Below are positions 1-10,379 of a stretch of DNA of 64,000 nt, piece by piece. The notes under the pieces were generated by a model, which did no database searches, had not been told where the DNA came from, and was given only the letters and a program-made list of their open reading frames with translations. The first letter of the stretch is position 1. Each line of letters starts with the position of its first letter. This stretch comes from Inia geoffrensis (Eukaryota; Chordata; Mammalia; Artiodactyla; Iniidae): assembly GCA_036417435.1 (NCBI GenBank), contig CM070903.1, positions 78,237,501 through 78,301,500 on the forward strand, in the 5' to 3' direction. Both the position numbers and the translations under genes were made by a program.

Positions 1-1845
1 AAGAGTAAGACGCGGAGATCACCTTCCTCCCCACAGATACACCAGAAATACATCTACACGTGGAACAACTCTTACAGAACACCTACTGAAGGCTGGCAAA
101 AGACCTCAGACCTCCTAAAAGGCAAGAAACTCCCCCACGTACCTGGGTAGGGCAAAAGAAAAAAAAGAAAAAAACAGGGACAAAAGAATAGGGACGGCAC
201 CTGCACCAGTGGGAGGGAGCTGTGAAGGTGGAAAAGTCTCCACACACTAGGAAGCCCCTTCACGGGCAGAGACTGCGGGAGGCGGAGGAGGGAGCTTCGG
301 AGCCACAGAGGAGAGCACAGCAACAGGGGTGCGGAGGGGAAAGCGGAGAGATTCCCGCATAGAGGATCGGTGCCGACCGGCACTCACCAGCCCGAGAGGC
401 TTGTCGGCTCACCCGCCGGGGCGGGCGGGGCTGGGAGCTAAAGCTCGGGTTTCGGTTGCAGACGGAGCGCAGGGAAAGGACTGGGGTTGGCGGCTTGAAC
501 ATAGCCTGAAGGGGGTAGTGCACCACGGCTAGCCGGGAGGGAGTCCGGGGAAAAGTCTGCACCTGCCAAAGAGGCAAGAGACTTTTCCTTCCCGCTTTGT
601 TTCCTGGTGCGCAAGGAGAGGGGTTTAAGAGCGCTGCTTTAACGAACTCCAGAGACCAGCGCGAGCCGCGGCTGAAAGCGCAATCCCCAGAGACCGGCGC
701 GAGCCGCGGCTGAAAGCGCGGAACCCAGAAACGGGCGCGAGCCGCGGCTAAACGCACGGACCTCAGAGACAGGCGCGAGCCGCGGCTAAAAACGCGGATC
801 CCAGAGACAGGCGCGAGCCGCGGCTAAAAACACGGACCCCAGAGATGGGCGGGAAACGCTAAGGCTGCTGCTGCCGCCACCAAGGGGCCTGTGTACGAGC
901 ACAGGTCATTATCCACACCCCTCTTCCGGGGAGCCTGCGCAGCCCGCCACTGCCAGGTTCCCGGGATCCAGTGACATCTGTCCAGGGAGAACACACGGCG
1001 GGCCTCAGGCTGGTGCAGCATCACGCCGGCCTCTGCCGCCGCAGGCCCGACCCGCACGCCGTGCCCCTCTCTCCCCTCGGCCTGAGTGCGCCAAAACCCC
1101 CGAGTCAGAGGCTCCTTTAACCCTGTCCTGTCTGAGCGAAAAACAGACGCCCTCCAGCGACCTACACGCAGAGGCAGAGCCAAATCCAAAGCTGAGCCCC
1201 TGGGAACTGTGAGAACAAAGAAGTGAAAGGGAAATCTCTCCCAGCAGCCTCAGAAGCCGCAGATTAAAGCTCCACAATCAGCTTGATGTACCCTGCTTCT
1301 GTGGAGTACATGAATAGACAGTGACTCATCCCAAATTGAGGAATCAGGACTCTACCTCTGAGGGGAGAGAGCCAACTTCAGAACACTGGTCCACAAGAGA
1401 TTTCCCAGCACCACATAATATCAAACGGCGAAAATCTCCCAGGGATCTCCACCTTAACACCAGCACCCAGCTTCACTCAACGGCCAGCAAGCTACACTGC
1501 TGGAAAACCTATGCCAAACAACTAGCAAAACAGAAACACAACCCCACCCGTTAACAGAGAGGCTGCCTAAAATCATAATAAGTCCAGAGACACCCCAAAA
1601 CACACCACCAGACGTGGACCTGCCCACCAGAGAGACAAGATCCAGCCTCATCCACCAGAACACAAGCACTAGTCCCCTCCACCAGGAAGTATACACAACC
1701 CACTAGACCAACCTTAGCCACTGGAGACAGACATCAAAAACAACGGGAACTACGAACGTGTAGCCTGCAAAAAAAAAAAAAAAAAAAAAAGGGGACCCCA
1801 AACACAGTAAGATAAGCAAAATGAGAAGACAGAAAAACACAGCAG
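1..1845 (+). promoter_or_regulatory. L1-A 5' UTR with internal promoter
   Basis: LINE-1 5' UTRs carry an internal RNA polymerase II promoter. This one is CpG-rich over roughly 240-1270, then becomes A-rich towards ORF1, with a 22-bp A run at 1769-1790. The segment 587-989, including the 38-bp monomer array, is absent from L1-B, while L1-B holds about 725 bp that this copy lacks at a junction near 1338-1343. The YY1-type AAGATGGCGG motif expected at the very 5' end is just outside the window; it is visible in L1-B. Open frames here, including a 165-codon antisense frame (260-757), follow the GC-rich composition and are not called as genes. Confidence 0.85.
650..839 (+). repeat. Five tandem 38-bp monomers in the L1-A 5' UTR
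   Basis: Units start at 650, 688, 726, 764 and 802, an exact 38-bp period, with a degenerate sixth beginning at 840. Each has the form cagagac, then a variable base or two, then gcgcgagccgcggcta or gcgcgagccgcggctg and an aacgcgga-like tail. Every unit contains the self-complementary CCGCGG and several CpGs. The array lies inside the 403 bp that L1-B lacks. Tandem promoter monomers are well known in mouse L1 5' UTRs; a similar promoter role here is inference. Confidence 0.93.
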
Positions 1846-1862
1846 ATGAAGGAGCAAGATAA
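1821..1862 (+). other. Short uORF at the ancestral ORF1 start of L1-A
   Basis: The ATG at 1821 matches the ORF1 start used in L1-B (51937) and L1-C (17013). In L1-A a CA dinucleotide is missing after it (aaaaacacagcag against aaaaacacacagcag in L1-B), so this frame closes after 13 codons at 1860-1862. It overlaps the in-frame downstream ATG at 1846. In L1-C the two ATGs are 27 bp apart and in frame, and L1-B is also in frame, so L1-A carries the derived deletion. Confidence 0.8.
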
Positions 1863-2724
1863 AAATGCACCAGACCTAACAAATGAAGAGGTAATAGGCA
1901 GTCTACCTGAAAAAGAATTCAGAATAATGATAGTAAAGATGATCCAGAATCTCGGAAATAGAATGGAGGCAAGGATGGAGAAGATGCAAGAAATGTTTAA
2001 CAAAGATCTAGAAGAACTAAAGAACAAACAAACAGAGATGAACAACACAATAACTGAAATGAAAAATACACTAGATGGGATCAATAGCAGAATAACTGAG
2101 GCAGAAGAACGGATAAGTGACCTGGAAGATAAACTAGTGGAAATAACGACTGCAGAGCAGAATAAAGAAAAAAGAATGAAAAGAACTGAGGACAGTCTCA
2201 GAGACCTCTGGGACAATATTAAACGCACCAATATTCGAATTATAGGGGTTCCAGAGGATGAAGAGAAAAAGAAAGGGACTGAGCAAATATTTGAAGAGAT
2301 TATAGTTGAAAACTTCCCTAATATGGGAAAGGAAATAGTTAACCAAGTCCAGGAAGCAGAGAGAGTCCCATACAGGATAAACCCAAGGAGAAATACGCCA
2401 AGACACATATTAATCAAACTCTCAAAAATTAAATACAAAGAAAGCATATTAAAAGCAGCAAGGGAAAAAAAACAAATAACACACAAGGGAATCCCCATAA
2501 GGCTAACAGCTGATCTCTCAGCAGAAACTCTGCAAGCCAGAAGGGAGTGGCAGGACATACTGAAAGTGATGAAGGAGAAAAGCCTGCAACCACGATTACT
2601 CTACCCAGCAAAGATCTCATTCAGATTTGATGGAGAAATTAAAACCTTTACAGACAAGCAAAAGCTGAGAGAGTTCAGCACCACCAAACCAGCTTTACAA
2701 CAACTGCTAAAGGAACTTCTCTAG
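1846..2724 (+). CDS. L1-A ORF1 protein, RNA-binding chaperone, N-terminally shortened
   Basis: ORF1p is the trimeric RNA-binding nucleic-acid chaperone that packages L1 RNA into a cytoplasmic ribonucleoprotein. The 292-residue frame shows a charged, heptad-like coiled coil (about residues 35-125, rich in E, K, M and L), then an RRM-like domain opening with NIRIIGVPE at about 129-137, then a basic C-terminal domain ending in LKELL. The two sister elements start 10 codons upstream (MRRQK in L1-B). A 2-bp deletion here throws that ATG out of frame, so translation must begin at this internal Met, with a short uORF overlapping it. The RRM and C-terminal domains are otherwise complete, in contrast to L1-B. 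Whether loss of the first 10 residues matters is unknown. Confidence 0.93.
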   Translation: MKEQDKNAPDLTNEEVIGSLPEKEFRIMIVKMIQNLGNRMEARMEKMQEMFNKDLEELKNKQTEMNNTITEMKNTLDGINSRITEAEERISDLEDKLVEITTAEQNKEKRMKRTEDSLRDLWDNIKRTNIRIIGVPEDEEKKKGTEQIFEEIIVENFPNMGKEIVNQVQEAERVPYRINPRRNTPRHILIKLSKIKYKESILKAAREKKQITHKGIPIRLTADLSAETLQARREWQDILKVMKEKSLQPRLLYPAKISFRFDGEIKTFTDKQKLREFSTTKPALQQLLKELL

Positions 2725-2782
2725 ACAAGAAACACAAGAGAAGGAACGGACCTATAACAACGAACCCAAAACAATTTAGAAA

Positions 2783-5700
2783 ATGGGAATAGGAACATGC
2801 ATATCGATAATTACCTTAAATGTAAATGGACTAAATGCTCCCACCAAAAGACACAGATTGACTGAATGGATACAAAAACAAGACCCATATATATGCTGTC
2901 TACAAGAGACCCACTTCAGACCTAGAGACACATACAGACTGAAAGTAAGGGGATGGAAAAAGATATTCCATGCAAATGGAAATCAAAAGAAAGCTGGAGT
3001 AGCAATTCTCATATCAGACAAAACAGACTTTAAAATAAAGACCATTACAAGAGACAAAGAAGGACACTACATAATGATTAAGGGATCGATCCAAGAAGAA
3101 GATATAACAATTGTAAATATTTATGCACCTAACACAGGAGCACCTCAATACATAAGGCAAAAACTAACAGCCATAAAAGGGGAAATCAACAGTAATACAT
3201 TCATAGTAGGGGACTTCAACACCCCACTTTCACCAATGGACAGATCATCCAAAATGAAAATAAATAAGGAAACACAAGCCTTAAATGATACATTAAACAA
3301 GATGGACTTAATTGATATCTATAGGACACTCCATCCAAAAACAACAGAATACACATTTTTCTCAAGTGCTCATGGAACATTCTCCAGGATAGATCATATC
3401 TTGGGTCACAAATCAAGCCTTGGTAAATTTAAGAAAATTGAAATTGTATCAAGTATCTTCTCCGACCACAACGCCATGAGACTAGATATCAATTACAGGA
3501 AAAGATCTGTAAAAAATACAAACACATGGAGGCTAAACAATACATTACTCAATAATGAAGTGATCACTGAAGAAATCAAAGAGGAAATTAAAAAATACCT
3601 AGAAACAAATGACAATGGAGACACAACGACCCAAAACCTATGGGATGCTGCAAAAGCAGTTCTAAGAGGGAAGTTTATAGCAATACAAGCCCACCTTAAG
3701 AAGCAGGAAACATCTCGAATAAACAACCTAACCTTACACCTAAAGCAATTAGAGAAAGAAGAACAAAAAAACCCCAAACTTAGTAGAAGGAAAGAAATTA
3801 TAAAAATCAGATCAGAAATAAATGAAAAAGAAATGAAGGAAACAATAGCAAAGATCAATAAAACTAAAAGTTGGTTCTTTGAGAAGATAAACAAAATAGA
3901 TAAACCATTAGCCAGACTCATCAAGAAAAAAAGGGAGAGGACTCAAATCAATAGAATTAGAAATGAAAAAGGAGAAGTAACAACTGACACTGCAGAAATA
4001 AAAATGATCATGAGAGATTACTACAAGCAACTCTATGCCAATAAAATGGACAATCTGGAAGAAATGGACACATTCTTAGAAATGCACAAACTACCAAGAC
4101 TGAATCAGGAAGAAATAGAAATTATGAACAGACCAATCACAAACACTGAAATTGAAACTGTGATTAAAAATCTTCCAACAAACAAAAGCCCAGGACCAGA
4201 TGGCTTCACAGCTGAATTCTATCAAGCATTTAGAGAAGAGCTAACACCTATCCTTCTCAAACTCTTCCAAAACATAGCAGAGGGAGGAACACTCCCCAAT
4301 TCCTTCTACGAGGCCACCATCACCTTGATACCAAAACCAGACAAGGATGTCACAAAGAAAGAAAACTACAGGCCAATATCACTGATGAACATAGATGCAA
4401 AAATCCTCAACAAAATACTAGCAAACAGAATCCAACAGCACATCAAAAGGATCATACACCATGATCAAGTGGGGTTTATTCCAGGAATGCAAGGATTCTT
4501 CAATATACGCAAGTCTATCAATGTGATACACCATATTAACAAATTGAAGGAGAAAAACCATATGATCATCTCAATAGATGCAGAGAAAGCTTTTGACAAA
4601 ATTCAACACCCATTTATGATAAAAACCCTACAGAAAGTAGGCATAGAGGGACCTTTCCTCAACATAATAAAGGCCATATATGACAAACCCACAGCCAACA
4701 TCATCCTCAATGGTGAAAAACTGAAAGCATTTCCACTAAGATCAGGAACAAGACAAGGTTGCCCACTCTCACCACTCTTATTCAACATAGTTTTGGAACT
4801 TTTAGCCACAGCAATCAGAGAAGAAAAGGAAATAAAAGGAATCCAAATCGGAAAAGAAGAAGTAAAGCTGTCACTGTTTGCAGATGACATGATACTATAC
4901 ATAGAGAATCCTAAAGATGCTACCAGAAAACTACTAGAGATAATCAATGAATTTGGTAAAGTAGCAGGATACAAAATTAATGCACAGAAATCTCTGGCAT
5001 TCCTATATACTAGTGATGAAAAATCTGAAAGTGAAATCAAGAAAACACTGCCATTTACCATTGCAACAAAAAGAATAAAATACCTAGAAATAAACCTACC
5101 TAGGGAGACAAAAGACCTGTATGCAGAAAATTATAAGACACTGATGAAAGAAATTAAAGACGATACAAATAGATGGAGGGATATACCATGTTCTTGGATT
5201 GGAAGAATCAACATTGTGAAAATGACTCTACTACCCAAAGCAATCTATAGATTCAATGCAATCCCTATCAAACTGCCACTGGCATTTTTCACAGAATTAG
5301 AAAAAAAATTTTCACAATTTGTATGGAAACACAAAAGACCCCGAATAGCTAAAGCAATCTTGAGAGCGAAAAACGGAGCTGGAGGAATCAGGCTCCCTGA
5401 CTTCAGACTATACTACAAAGCTACAGTAATCAAGACAGTATGGTACTGGCACAAAAACAGAACGATAGATCAATGGAACAGAATAGAAAGCCCAGAGATA
5501 AACCCACGCACATATGGACACCTTATCTTTGATAATGGTGGCAGGAATATACAGTGGAGAAAGGACAGCCTCTTCAATAAGTGGTGCTGGGAAAACTGGA
5601 CAGCTACATGTAAAAGTATGAGCTTAGATCACTCCCTAACACCATACACAAAAATAAGCTCAAAATGGATTAAAGACCTAAATGTAAGGCCAGAAACTAT

Positions 5701-6601
5701 CAAACTTTTAGAGGAAAACATAGGCAGAACACTCTATGACATAAATCACAGCAAGATCCTTTTTGACCCACCTCCTAGAGCAATGGAAATAAAAACAAAA
5801 ATAAACAAATGGGACCTAATGAAACTTCAAAGCTTTTGCACAGCAAAGGAAACCATAAACAAGACCAAAAGACAACCCTCAGAATGGGAGAAAATATTTG
5901 CAAATGAAGCAACTGACAAAGGATTAATCTCCAAAATTTACAAGCAGCTTATGCAGCTCAATGACAAAAAAACAAACAACCCAATCCAAAAATGGGCAGA
6001 AGACCTAAATAGACATTTCTCCAAAGAAGATATGCAGACTGCCAACAAACACATGAAAGAATGCTCAACATCATTAATCATTAGAGAAATGCAAATCAAA
6101 ACTACAATGAGATATCATCTCACACCAGTTAGAATGGCCATCATCAAAAAATCTAGAAACAATAAATGCTGGAGAGGGTGTGGACAAAAGGGAACCCTCT
6201 TGCACTGCTGGTGGGAATGTGAATTGGTTCAGCCACTATGGAGAACAGTATGGAGGTTCCTTAAAAAACTCAAAATAGAACTACCATATGACCCAGCAAT
6301 CCCACTACTGGGCATATACCCTGAGAAAACCAAAATTGAAAAAGAGGCGTGTACCAAAATGTTCATCGCAGCTCTATTTACAATAGCCCGGGGATGGAAA
6401 CAACCTAAGTGCCCATCGTCAGATGAATGGATAAAGAAGATGTGGCACATATACACAATGGAATATTACTCAGCATTAAAAAGAAACGAAATTGAGCTAT
6501 TTGTAATGAGGTGGATAGACCTCGAGTCTGTCATACAGAGTGAAGTAAGTCAGAAAGACAAAGACAAATACCGTATGCTAACACATATATATGGAATTTA
6601 A
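2783..6601 (+). CDS. L1-A ORF2 protein, endonuclease and reverse transcriptase, intact
   Basis: ORF2p nicks chromosomal DNA at TTTT/AA-like sites and reverse-transcribes L1 RNA from the nick. The frame is open for 1272 residues, close to the roughly 1275 of human L1. The N-terminal APE-type endonuclease has its expected residues: N in TLNVNG (13-15), E42 in QETH, D144 in VGDFN, D204 in SRIDH and D228-H229 in SDHN. The reverse transcriptase has SPGPDGF, the [11 protein letters not shown] motif and the catalytic FADD at 699-702. The C-terminal Cys-rich segment CWRGCG...HCWWEC starts at about residue 1129. The start is the first Met, 58 bp after the ORF1 stop, as usual for L1. I see no frameshift or stop. 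One substitution (LEINLP where L1-B has LGINLP) follows the catalytic domain. Catalytic competence is inferred, not shown. Confidence 0.96.
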   Translation: MGIGTCISIITLNVNGLNAPTKRHRLTEWIQKQDPYICCLQETHFRPRDTYRLKVRGWKKIFHANGNQKKAGVAILISDKTDFKIKTITRDKEGHYIMIKGSIQEEDITIVNIYAPNTGAPQYIRQKLTAIKGEINSNTFIVGDFNTPLSPMDRSSKMKINKETQALNDTLNKMDLIDIYRTLHPKTTEYTFFSSAHGTFSRIDHILGHKSSLGKFKKIEIVSSIFSDHNAMRLDINYRKRSVKNTNTWRLNNTLLNNEVITEEIKEEIKKYLETNDNGDTTTQNLWDAAKAVLRGKFIAIQAHLKKQETSRINNLTLHLKQLEKEEQKNPKLSRRKEIIKIRSEINEKEMKETIAKINKTKSWFFEKINKIDKPLARLIKKKRERTQINRIRNEKGEVTTDTAEIKMIMRDYYKQLYANKMDNLEEMDTFLEMHKLPRLNQEEIEIMNRPITNTEIETVIKNLPTNKSPGPDGFTAEFYQAFREELTPILLKLFQNIAEGGTLPNSFYEATITLIPKPDKDVTKKENYRPISLMNIDAKILNKILANRIQQHIKRIIHHDQVGFIPGMQGFFNIRKSINVIHHINKLKEKNHMIISIDAEKAFDKIQHPFMIKTLQKVGIEGPFLNIIKAIYDKPTANIILNGEKLKAFPLRSGTRQGCPLSPLLFNIVLELLATAIREEKEIKGIQIGKEEVKLSLFADDMILYIENPKDATRKLLEIINEFGKVAGYKINAQKSLAFLYTSDEKSESEIKKTLPFTIATKRIKYLEINLPRETKDLYAENYKTLMKEIKDDTNRWRDIPCSWIGRINIVKMTLLPKAIYRFNAIPIKLPLAFFTELEKKFSQFVWKHKRPRIAKAILRAKNGAGGIRLPDFRLYYKATVIKTVWYWHKNRTIDQWNRIESPEINPRTYGHLIFDNGGRNIQWRKDSLFNKWCWENWTATCKSMSLDHSLTPYTKISSKWIKDLNVRPETIKLLEENIGRTLYDINHSKILFDPPPRAMEIKTKINKWDLMKLQSFCTAKETINKTKRQPSEWEKIFANEATDKGLISKIYKQLMQLNDKKTNNPIQKWAEDLNRHFSKEDMQTANKHMKECSTSLIIREMQIKTTMRYHLTPVRMAIIKKSRNNKCWRGCGQKGTLLHCWWECELVQPLWRTVWRFLKKLKIELPYDPAIPLLGIYPEKTKIEKEACTKMFIAALFTIARGWKQPKCPSSDEWIKKMWHIYTMEYYSALKRNEIELFVMRWIDLESVIQSEVSQKDKDKYRMLTHIYGI

Positions 6602-6961
6602 GAAAAAAAAATGTTATGAAGAACCTAGGGGTAAGACAGGAATAAAGACACAGACCTACTGGAGAACGGACTTGAGGATATGGGGAGGGGGAGGGGTGAG
6701 CTATGAGAGGGCGAGGGAGGGGCATGGACATATATATACTAACAAACGTAAGGTAGATAGCTAATGGGAAGCAGCCGCTTGGCACAGGGATATCAGCTCG
6801 GTGCTTTGTGACTGCCCGGAGGGGTGGGATAGGGAGGGAAGGAAGGAGGGAGATGCAAGAGGGAAGAAATATGTGAACGTGTGTATATATATATAACTGA
6901 TTCACTTTGTTATAAAGTAGAAACTGACACACCATTGTAGAGCAATTTTAACCCAATAAAG

Positions 6962-6966
<5 letters not shown>
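6602..6966 (+). promoter_or_regulatory. L1-A 3' UTR with G-rich tracts and polyadenylation signal
   Basis: The 3' UTR carries two G-run clusters on the sense strand. One is at 6682-6696 (GGGG-A-GGGGG-A-GGGG), followed by further G runs to 6722. The other is at 6821-6838 (GGGG-T-GGG-ATA-GGG-A-GGG), a canonical G-quadruplex pattern. AATAAA at 6955-6960 sits just before the A tail and is the likely polyadenylation signal. L1-B has the same layout, but its last G run in the second cluster is interrupted. Confidence 0.85.
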
Positions 6967-6998
<32 letters not shown>

Positions 6999-7179
6999 TC
7001 AATAATAAAACAAGTTATAAGATCAATTTATTTCCAAATATTAGCAACAAATGTTTGAAATTTTACAAAATAATGAGAAAATAAAACAATTTAGAAGTGA
7101 ACAAAATCCATGAGAGAAACAAAATTGTAAAGTTCACTGAAGAAATAGATAGGCAATTAAAGCTATCCATATACTCTTC

Positions 7180-7350
7180 CATTAATACAAAATTTCAGAA
7201 AATGCAAATTAATCTATAGAGACAGATGAGTAGTTGCTTGGGGAAAGCATGGGCAGGAGTGAGAGATTACAATGGGCAGATTACAAATGAATAAATTTCT
7301 GAGGGTGATGCATATGTCAACAAGGTTAGTTATATGATCATTTTGTGCTT
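7180..7350 (+). repeat. Decayed L1 3'-end fragment
   Basis: The text around 7200-7340 (agacagatgagtagttgcttggg, then gagggtgatgcatatgtcaac, separated by an insertion-scarred stretch) resembles the 3' end of old mammalian L1 elements. The 180 bp before it are AT-rich and may belong to the same fragment. The subfamily cannot be named by eye. Confidence 0.45.
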
Positions 7351-7454
7351 ATTTGAAGACAAAAAGAAAGCAATTGCTGGAGAGAGATATCAAGGGCTGA
7401 AGAGTATGTAGAAAAGTTTCCTATTCATTGATAGAAGGCTTCCTGGTAGACAAA

Positions 7455-7925
7455 TGACTAGTTTTTTTATTGCTGCAAGACAAACCACCTGCAAACAAAA
7501 TACTTTATTATACTTATGGATTCTATGGATAAGAAATTAAGGCTCAGAAAACATGGCTTGTCTTTGGGTTCTATGGTGTCTGGTGCCTCAGCTGGGAAGA
7601 TTTGAATAGCTGAGGTGTGGTATCATCTGGAGTCTTCTTCACTCACATGTCCAGTGCTGGGCAGAAATGATTCAAGTGGCTTTCTCCCTCCACAGAGTCT
7701 CAGAGTCTCTCCATGTGGCCTCTCTATAGGACGTCTCCCAGATGGTGGCCTCAATGTAGTTGGATTTCTGACATTGCAGCTCGGGTCCAAGAGGGAGTAT
7801 TTCAGTGAACAAGATGCAAGCTTCATGACTTTTTATAATTCAGTCTCTATATAGCACCACTTCTACCTATTTGTCAAAGCAGTCACAAGCCATCCAGATT
7901 TAAGGGAAGGAAATACAGATCCCTA
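7455..7925. repeat. Old LTR-like interspersed repeat
   Basis: This segment reads like an old mammalian LTR-type repeat: attgctgcaagacaaaccacc near its left edge, ggtgcctcagctgggaag, cttcactcacatgtc and ctctccatgtggcc. Similar phrases occur at 15500-15860 and 41605-42260, so all three are likely copies of one family or of close relatives. The family name is unresolved. The 79-codon open frame inside it is not a gene. Confidence 0.5.
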
Positions 7926-7929
7926 TCTA

Positions 7930-8790
7930 TCTATAGGAGGAGAGTCAGAGCATTTAAGGCCATGTTTTAAAACTACAAAAGTAGATTAATTTTAGAGAGA
8001 AGAAAACCTCAGCTTTATGGAAGTGATCAATAATTAAATCTCCTTAATTTTCTCAGCAAAGCACATGACACATACAACTGTTGAAATGTGTATGGTATTG
8101 GGGGTAGAATGAAGCTGAGAGAAAGAAAAACTGGTGATTTAATATGAGGCAAAAAGGTCGAGGAAAGTCACCTAGGCTGAGAAATCAATTAGCAGAGTGG
8201 AGATTTTTTGATTCTTCTGGGAATGAGAAAAATAGTGAAATGACAAAAAAGTTTAAAATACAATTTATTAATCAAACTCATGGTAAAAATACCGTGAGTA
8301 AAGTAAAAATGTAAAAAACAAATTGAGGAAAGTATATAATAGATTAACATTTGTTAGTATTAAAAGATCACACAAATCAATAAGACCAATGGCCCAAGGT
8401 AGAGGAACACAGTGTTCTAATAATGAACTAATATCAGGTCTGAGCCTGCAGCATTATGTGAAAACTTGGCATATCCTTTTATGTGAATATTGGAATTAGG
8501 AATCAGAAAGATTTTTTTCAGTTTTAAGAATGTGTTCTTGTTAAACAGTTTTTAAATATCTGATGACTATGAAATACATAACACACATATGACATCCTTC
8601 TGTGAAATTTGCTGTTGGCGTCAGGAATATATTTGAGTTTCAATACAAGCATTGAAAAGCATGTGCTTTGTTATAGAAGATTTTGTGTGGAAAAGTAGAA
8701 TATTTATATTTTGAACAGAATAAAAGAAAAACTTCATAAACTTTATACAAAAACGTGTTTTGAATAATTTCAAATTATCTTATTCACAAT
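7930..8790. other. AT-rich intergenic stretch, nothing recognised
   Basis: Low-complexity A/T-rich DNA with no open frame of note, no recognisable repeat and no splice-flanked coding segment. Confidence 0.5.
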
Positions 8791-8799
8791 AAACATGAA

Positions 8800-9300
8800 T
8801 ATACACACTGGTTATTGCTTCACTTATAAGATCATAAACTCATGTTTCCCTTTGAATAGCAGAATAGAGAGAAACCATCCATTCCCAAATGCTGCTCTCT
8901 CTTTATCCCAACAGGTGGGTTTCAAGCTTTTCTATACATGTAGTTATTGCTGGACAATTCTTTCTCACTTTCTCTAAGCCATTCGCCCCTCCATTGAGCT
9001 CCAGTTCTTTATGGTGAGATGACTCATTAAACTTTCTTCCTGGCAGGGAGCTGACACCCAATTAATGAGCTGACACTGTTCTGTGTCCGCTCTCACTAGT
9101 GCAATAAGGCTCTGTTTACAAACACAGACTGTTGTGCCTGTTAGGGACTGCAGGTTAAAATCTCCCTGCTGGGCCAGTTTGTTCAAAATCATAAGGGTTC
9201 TTTAAACAATGCCTTTGTGCCTTGAGCATCAGACATTCTGCTTTCAGCAGGATACAAGTCACCCTAATGGCAACATCCTGTTTGGAGGGAAAAGGACAAA
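8800..9300. other. Non-repetitive block, possible conserved noncoding DNA
   Basis: More balanced base composition than its surroundings, with no repeat that I recognise. It contains short transcription-factor-like words (tgactcatt, ctgacac, tgtttacaaac). Codon-length frames on both strands are short and without domains. Any regulatory role is speculation. Confidence 0.25.
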
Positions 9301-9489
9301 TGGGACAAGATTTTAGATTTATATATAAATAATATAAATGGCAATATTTTATTGTAAAGTTATTCTCAATACTATCTAAGGATAGATAATTGTTTACATT
9401 TAAGATAAAACTTCAAGTTTGCAGACTTATTTTTCAACTAAATGTGTTGTTAAATCTAGACTCCATCTGTGTTTTTCTCCCTCCACCAG

Positions 9490-9720
9490 AATTCCATCTG
9501 CCCTTCTCCATTTAGCAAACTCCTTTCTAACCTCAGGCCTCAGATAAAATAGCATCTCTTCTGTGAAATCTTTCTTGAATTTTTCAGGAAGAGGTAACTA
9601 TGCAGTTTCTTTTAGGAATTTTTAAATGCTACTATAGTAGCATTCATCACATTAGTTTCCTTTTAATTCTCCTTCACTAAAGAAATGACCAAAATACAGC
9701 ATGGTGCATGACACATAATA
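9490..9720 (+). repeat. L2-like fragment
   Basis: The phrases tctaacctcaggcctcagataaaatagcatctcttctgtgaaatc (split here by normal divergence) match the pattern of LINE-2 3' ends, in which a FATC-like region reads caaatgtcaccttctcagagaggcc. Divergence is high. Confidence 0.5.
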
Positions 9721-10079
9721 CATGGTTGCTTAGGCTTCCAATTCCACATATACGGGTTTCTACAGTTGTTCTCCAAACCTATAGGTACCATCTTATACCT
9801 AAGGAACTCATTGGTTGCCAAAATCATATCTCTTTCTGTTCTGTTTGTACTCTGTGGTTTTTTTCCTACCTGGCTAATTAGCTCTCCAGATCAGTCATAA
9901 CAGTTCCTATGTAAAACTAGCAGACAGGTATAGTGCCAGCCATGTGGCTCTCCTCCAACGAAGTTTGGCATAAATAATCGAGCATGCTTCAATAAATTCT
10001 AGACTGTGAATGATATTTGGAAATTACCTCTAGCTAGCTGTGTTACTATGGTCATGTCTTAATCTCTGAGGTTAGTGTA

Positions 10080-10150
10080 ACTGGAATTGGAATTAAGAGA
10101 GAGAGAGACAGAGAGAAAAAGGGACAAAGAGAGACAGACAGAACAGGAGC
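10080..10150 (+). repeat. GA-rich simple repeat
   Basis: Imperfect (GA)n tract with agagagagagac, acagagag and gagagacagacag segments. Confidence 0.7.
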
Positions 10151-10379
10151 AAGAGTCCAAAAGGGCTAGAGAGGAGTAAAGCACAGGCCATGCTGAGCCT
10201 AATAAATTGTCTTCAGGGTTTCAATCTTTATCAGACAATGTGAAAACATTAGATAGTTTTAAATAAAGATTGACAAAGAGATAAAATTTATGTTCCTAAA
10301 ATATAACTTAGTTGCATTGTGGAATATGAGTTGGAGGAAGGTCTAAAAGGATACTGGGAAGACCAATTTTAAATCTACC

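Larger units (their letters stand above)
1..6996 (+). mobile_element. LINE-1 element L1-A, young, nearly full length
   Basis: This is an autonomous non-LTR retrotransposon that copies itself by target-primed reverse transcription. In order it shows a GC-rich 5' UTR (1-1845), ORF1 (1846-2724), a 58-bp spacer, an uninterrupted ORF2 (2783-6601), a 3' UTR with purine-rich G runs, AATAAA at 6955-6960 and a pure 30-bp A tail at 6967-6996. Aligned by eye with L1-B (46770-54100, reverse strand), it starts about 21 bp inside the element, so the true 5' end and 5' target-site duplication lie left of the window. Identity with L1-B is very high through the ORFs, which implies recent activity of the subfamily. 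Relative to L1-B it carries an extra 403-bp 5' UTR segment (587-989) and lacks about 725 bp near 1341. Confidence 0.97.

Noticed and set aside
260..757. 165-codon antisense frame in the L1-A 5' UTR, recalling primate ORF0
   Set aside because: It runs through the 38-bp monomer array and CpG-rich sequence where stops are rare. It is not preserved as a unit in L1-B, and no domain is seen.
7615..7854. 79-codon frame as a small gene
   Set aside because: It lies within an old LTR-like repeat, with no domain or splice context.
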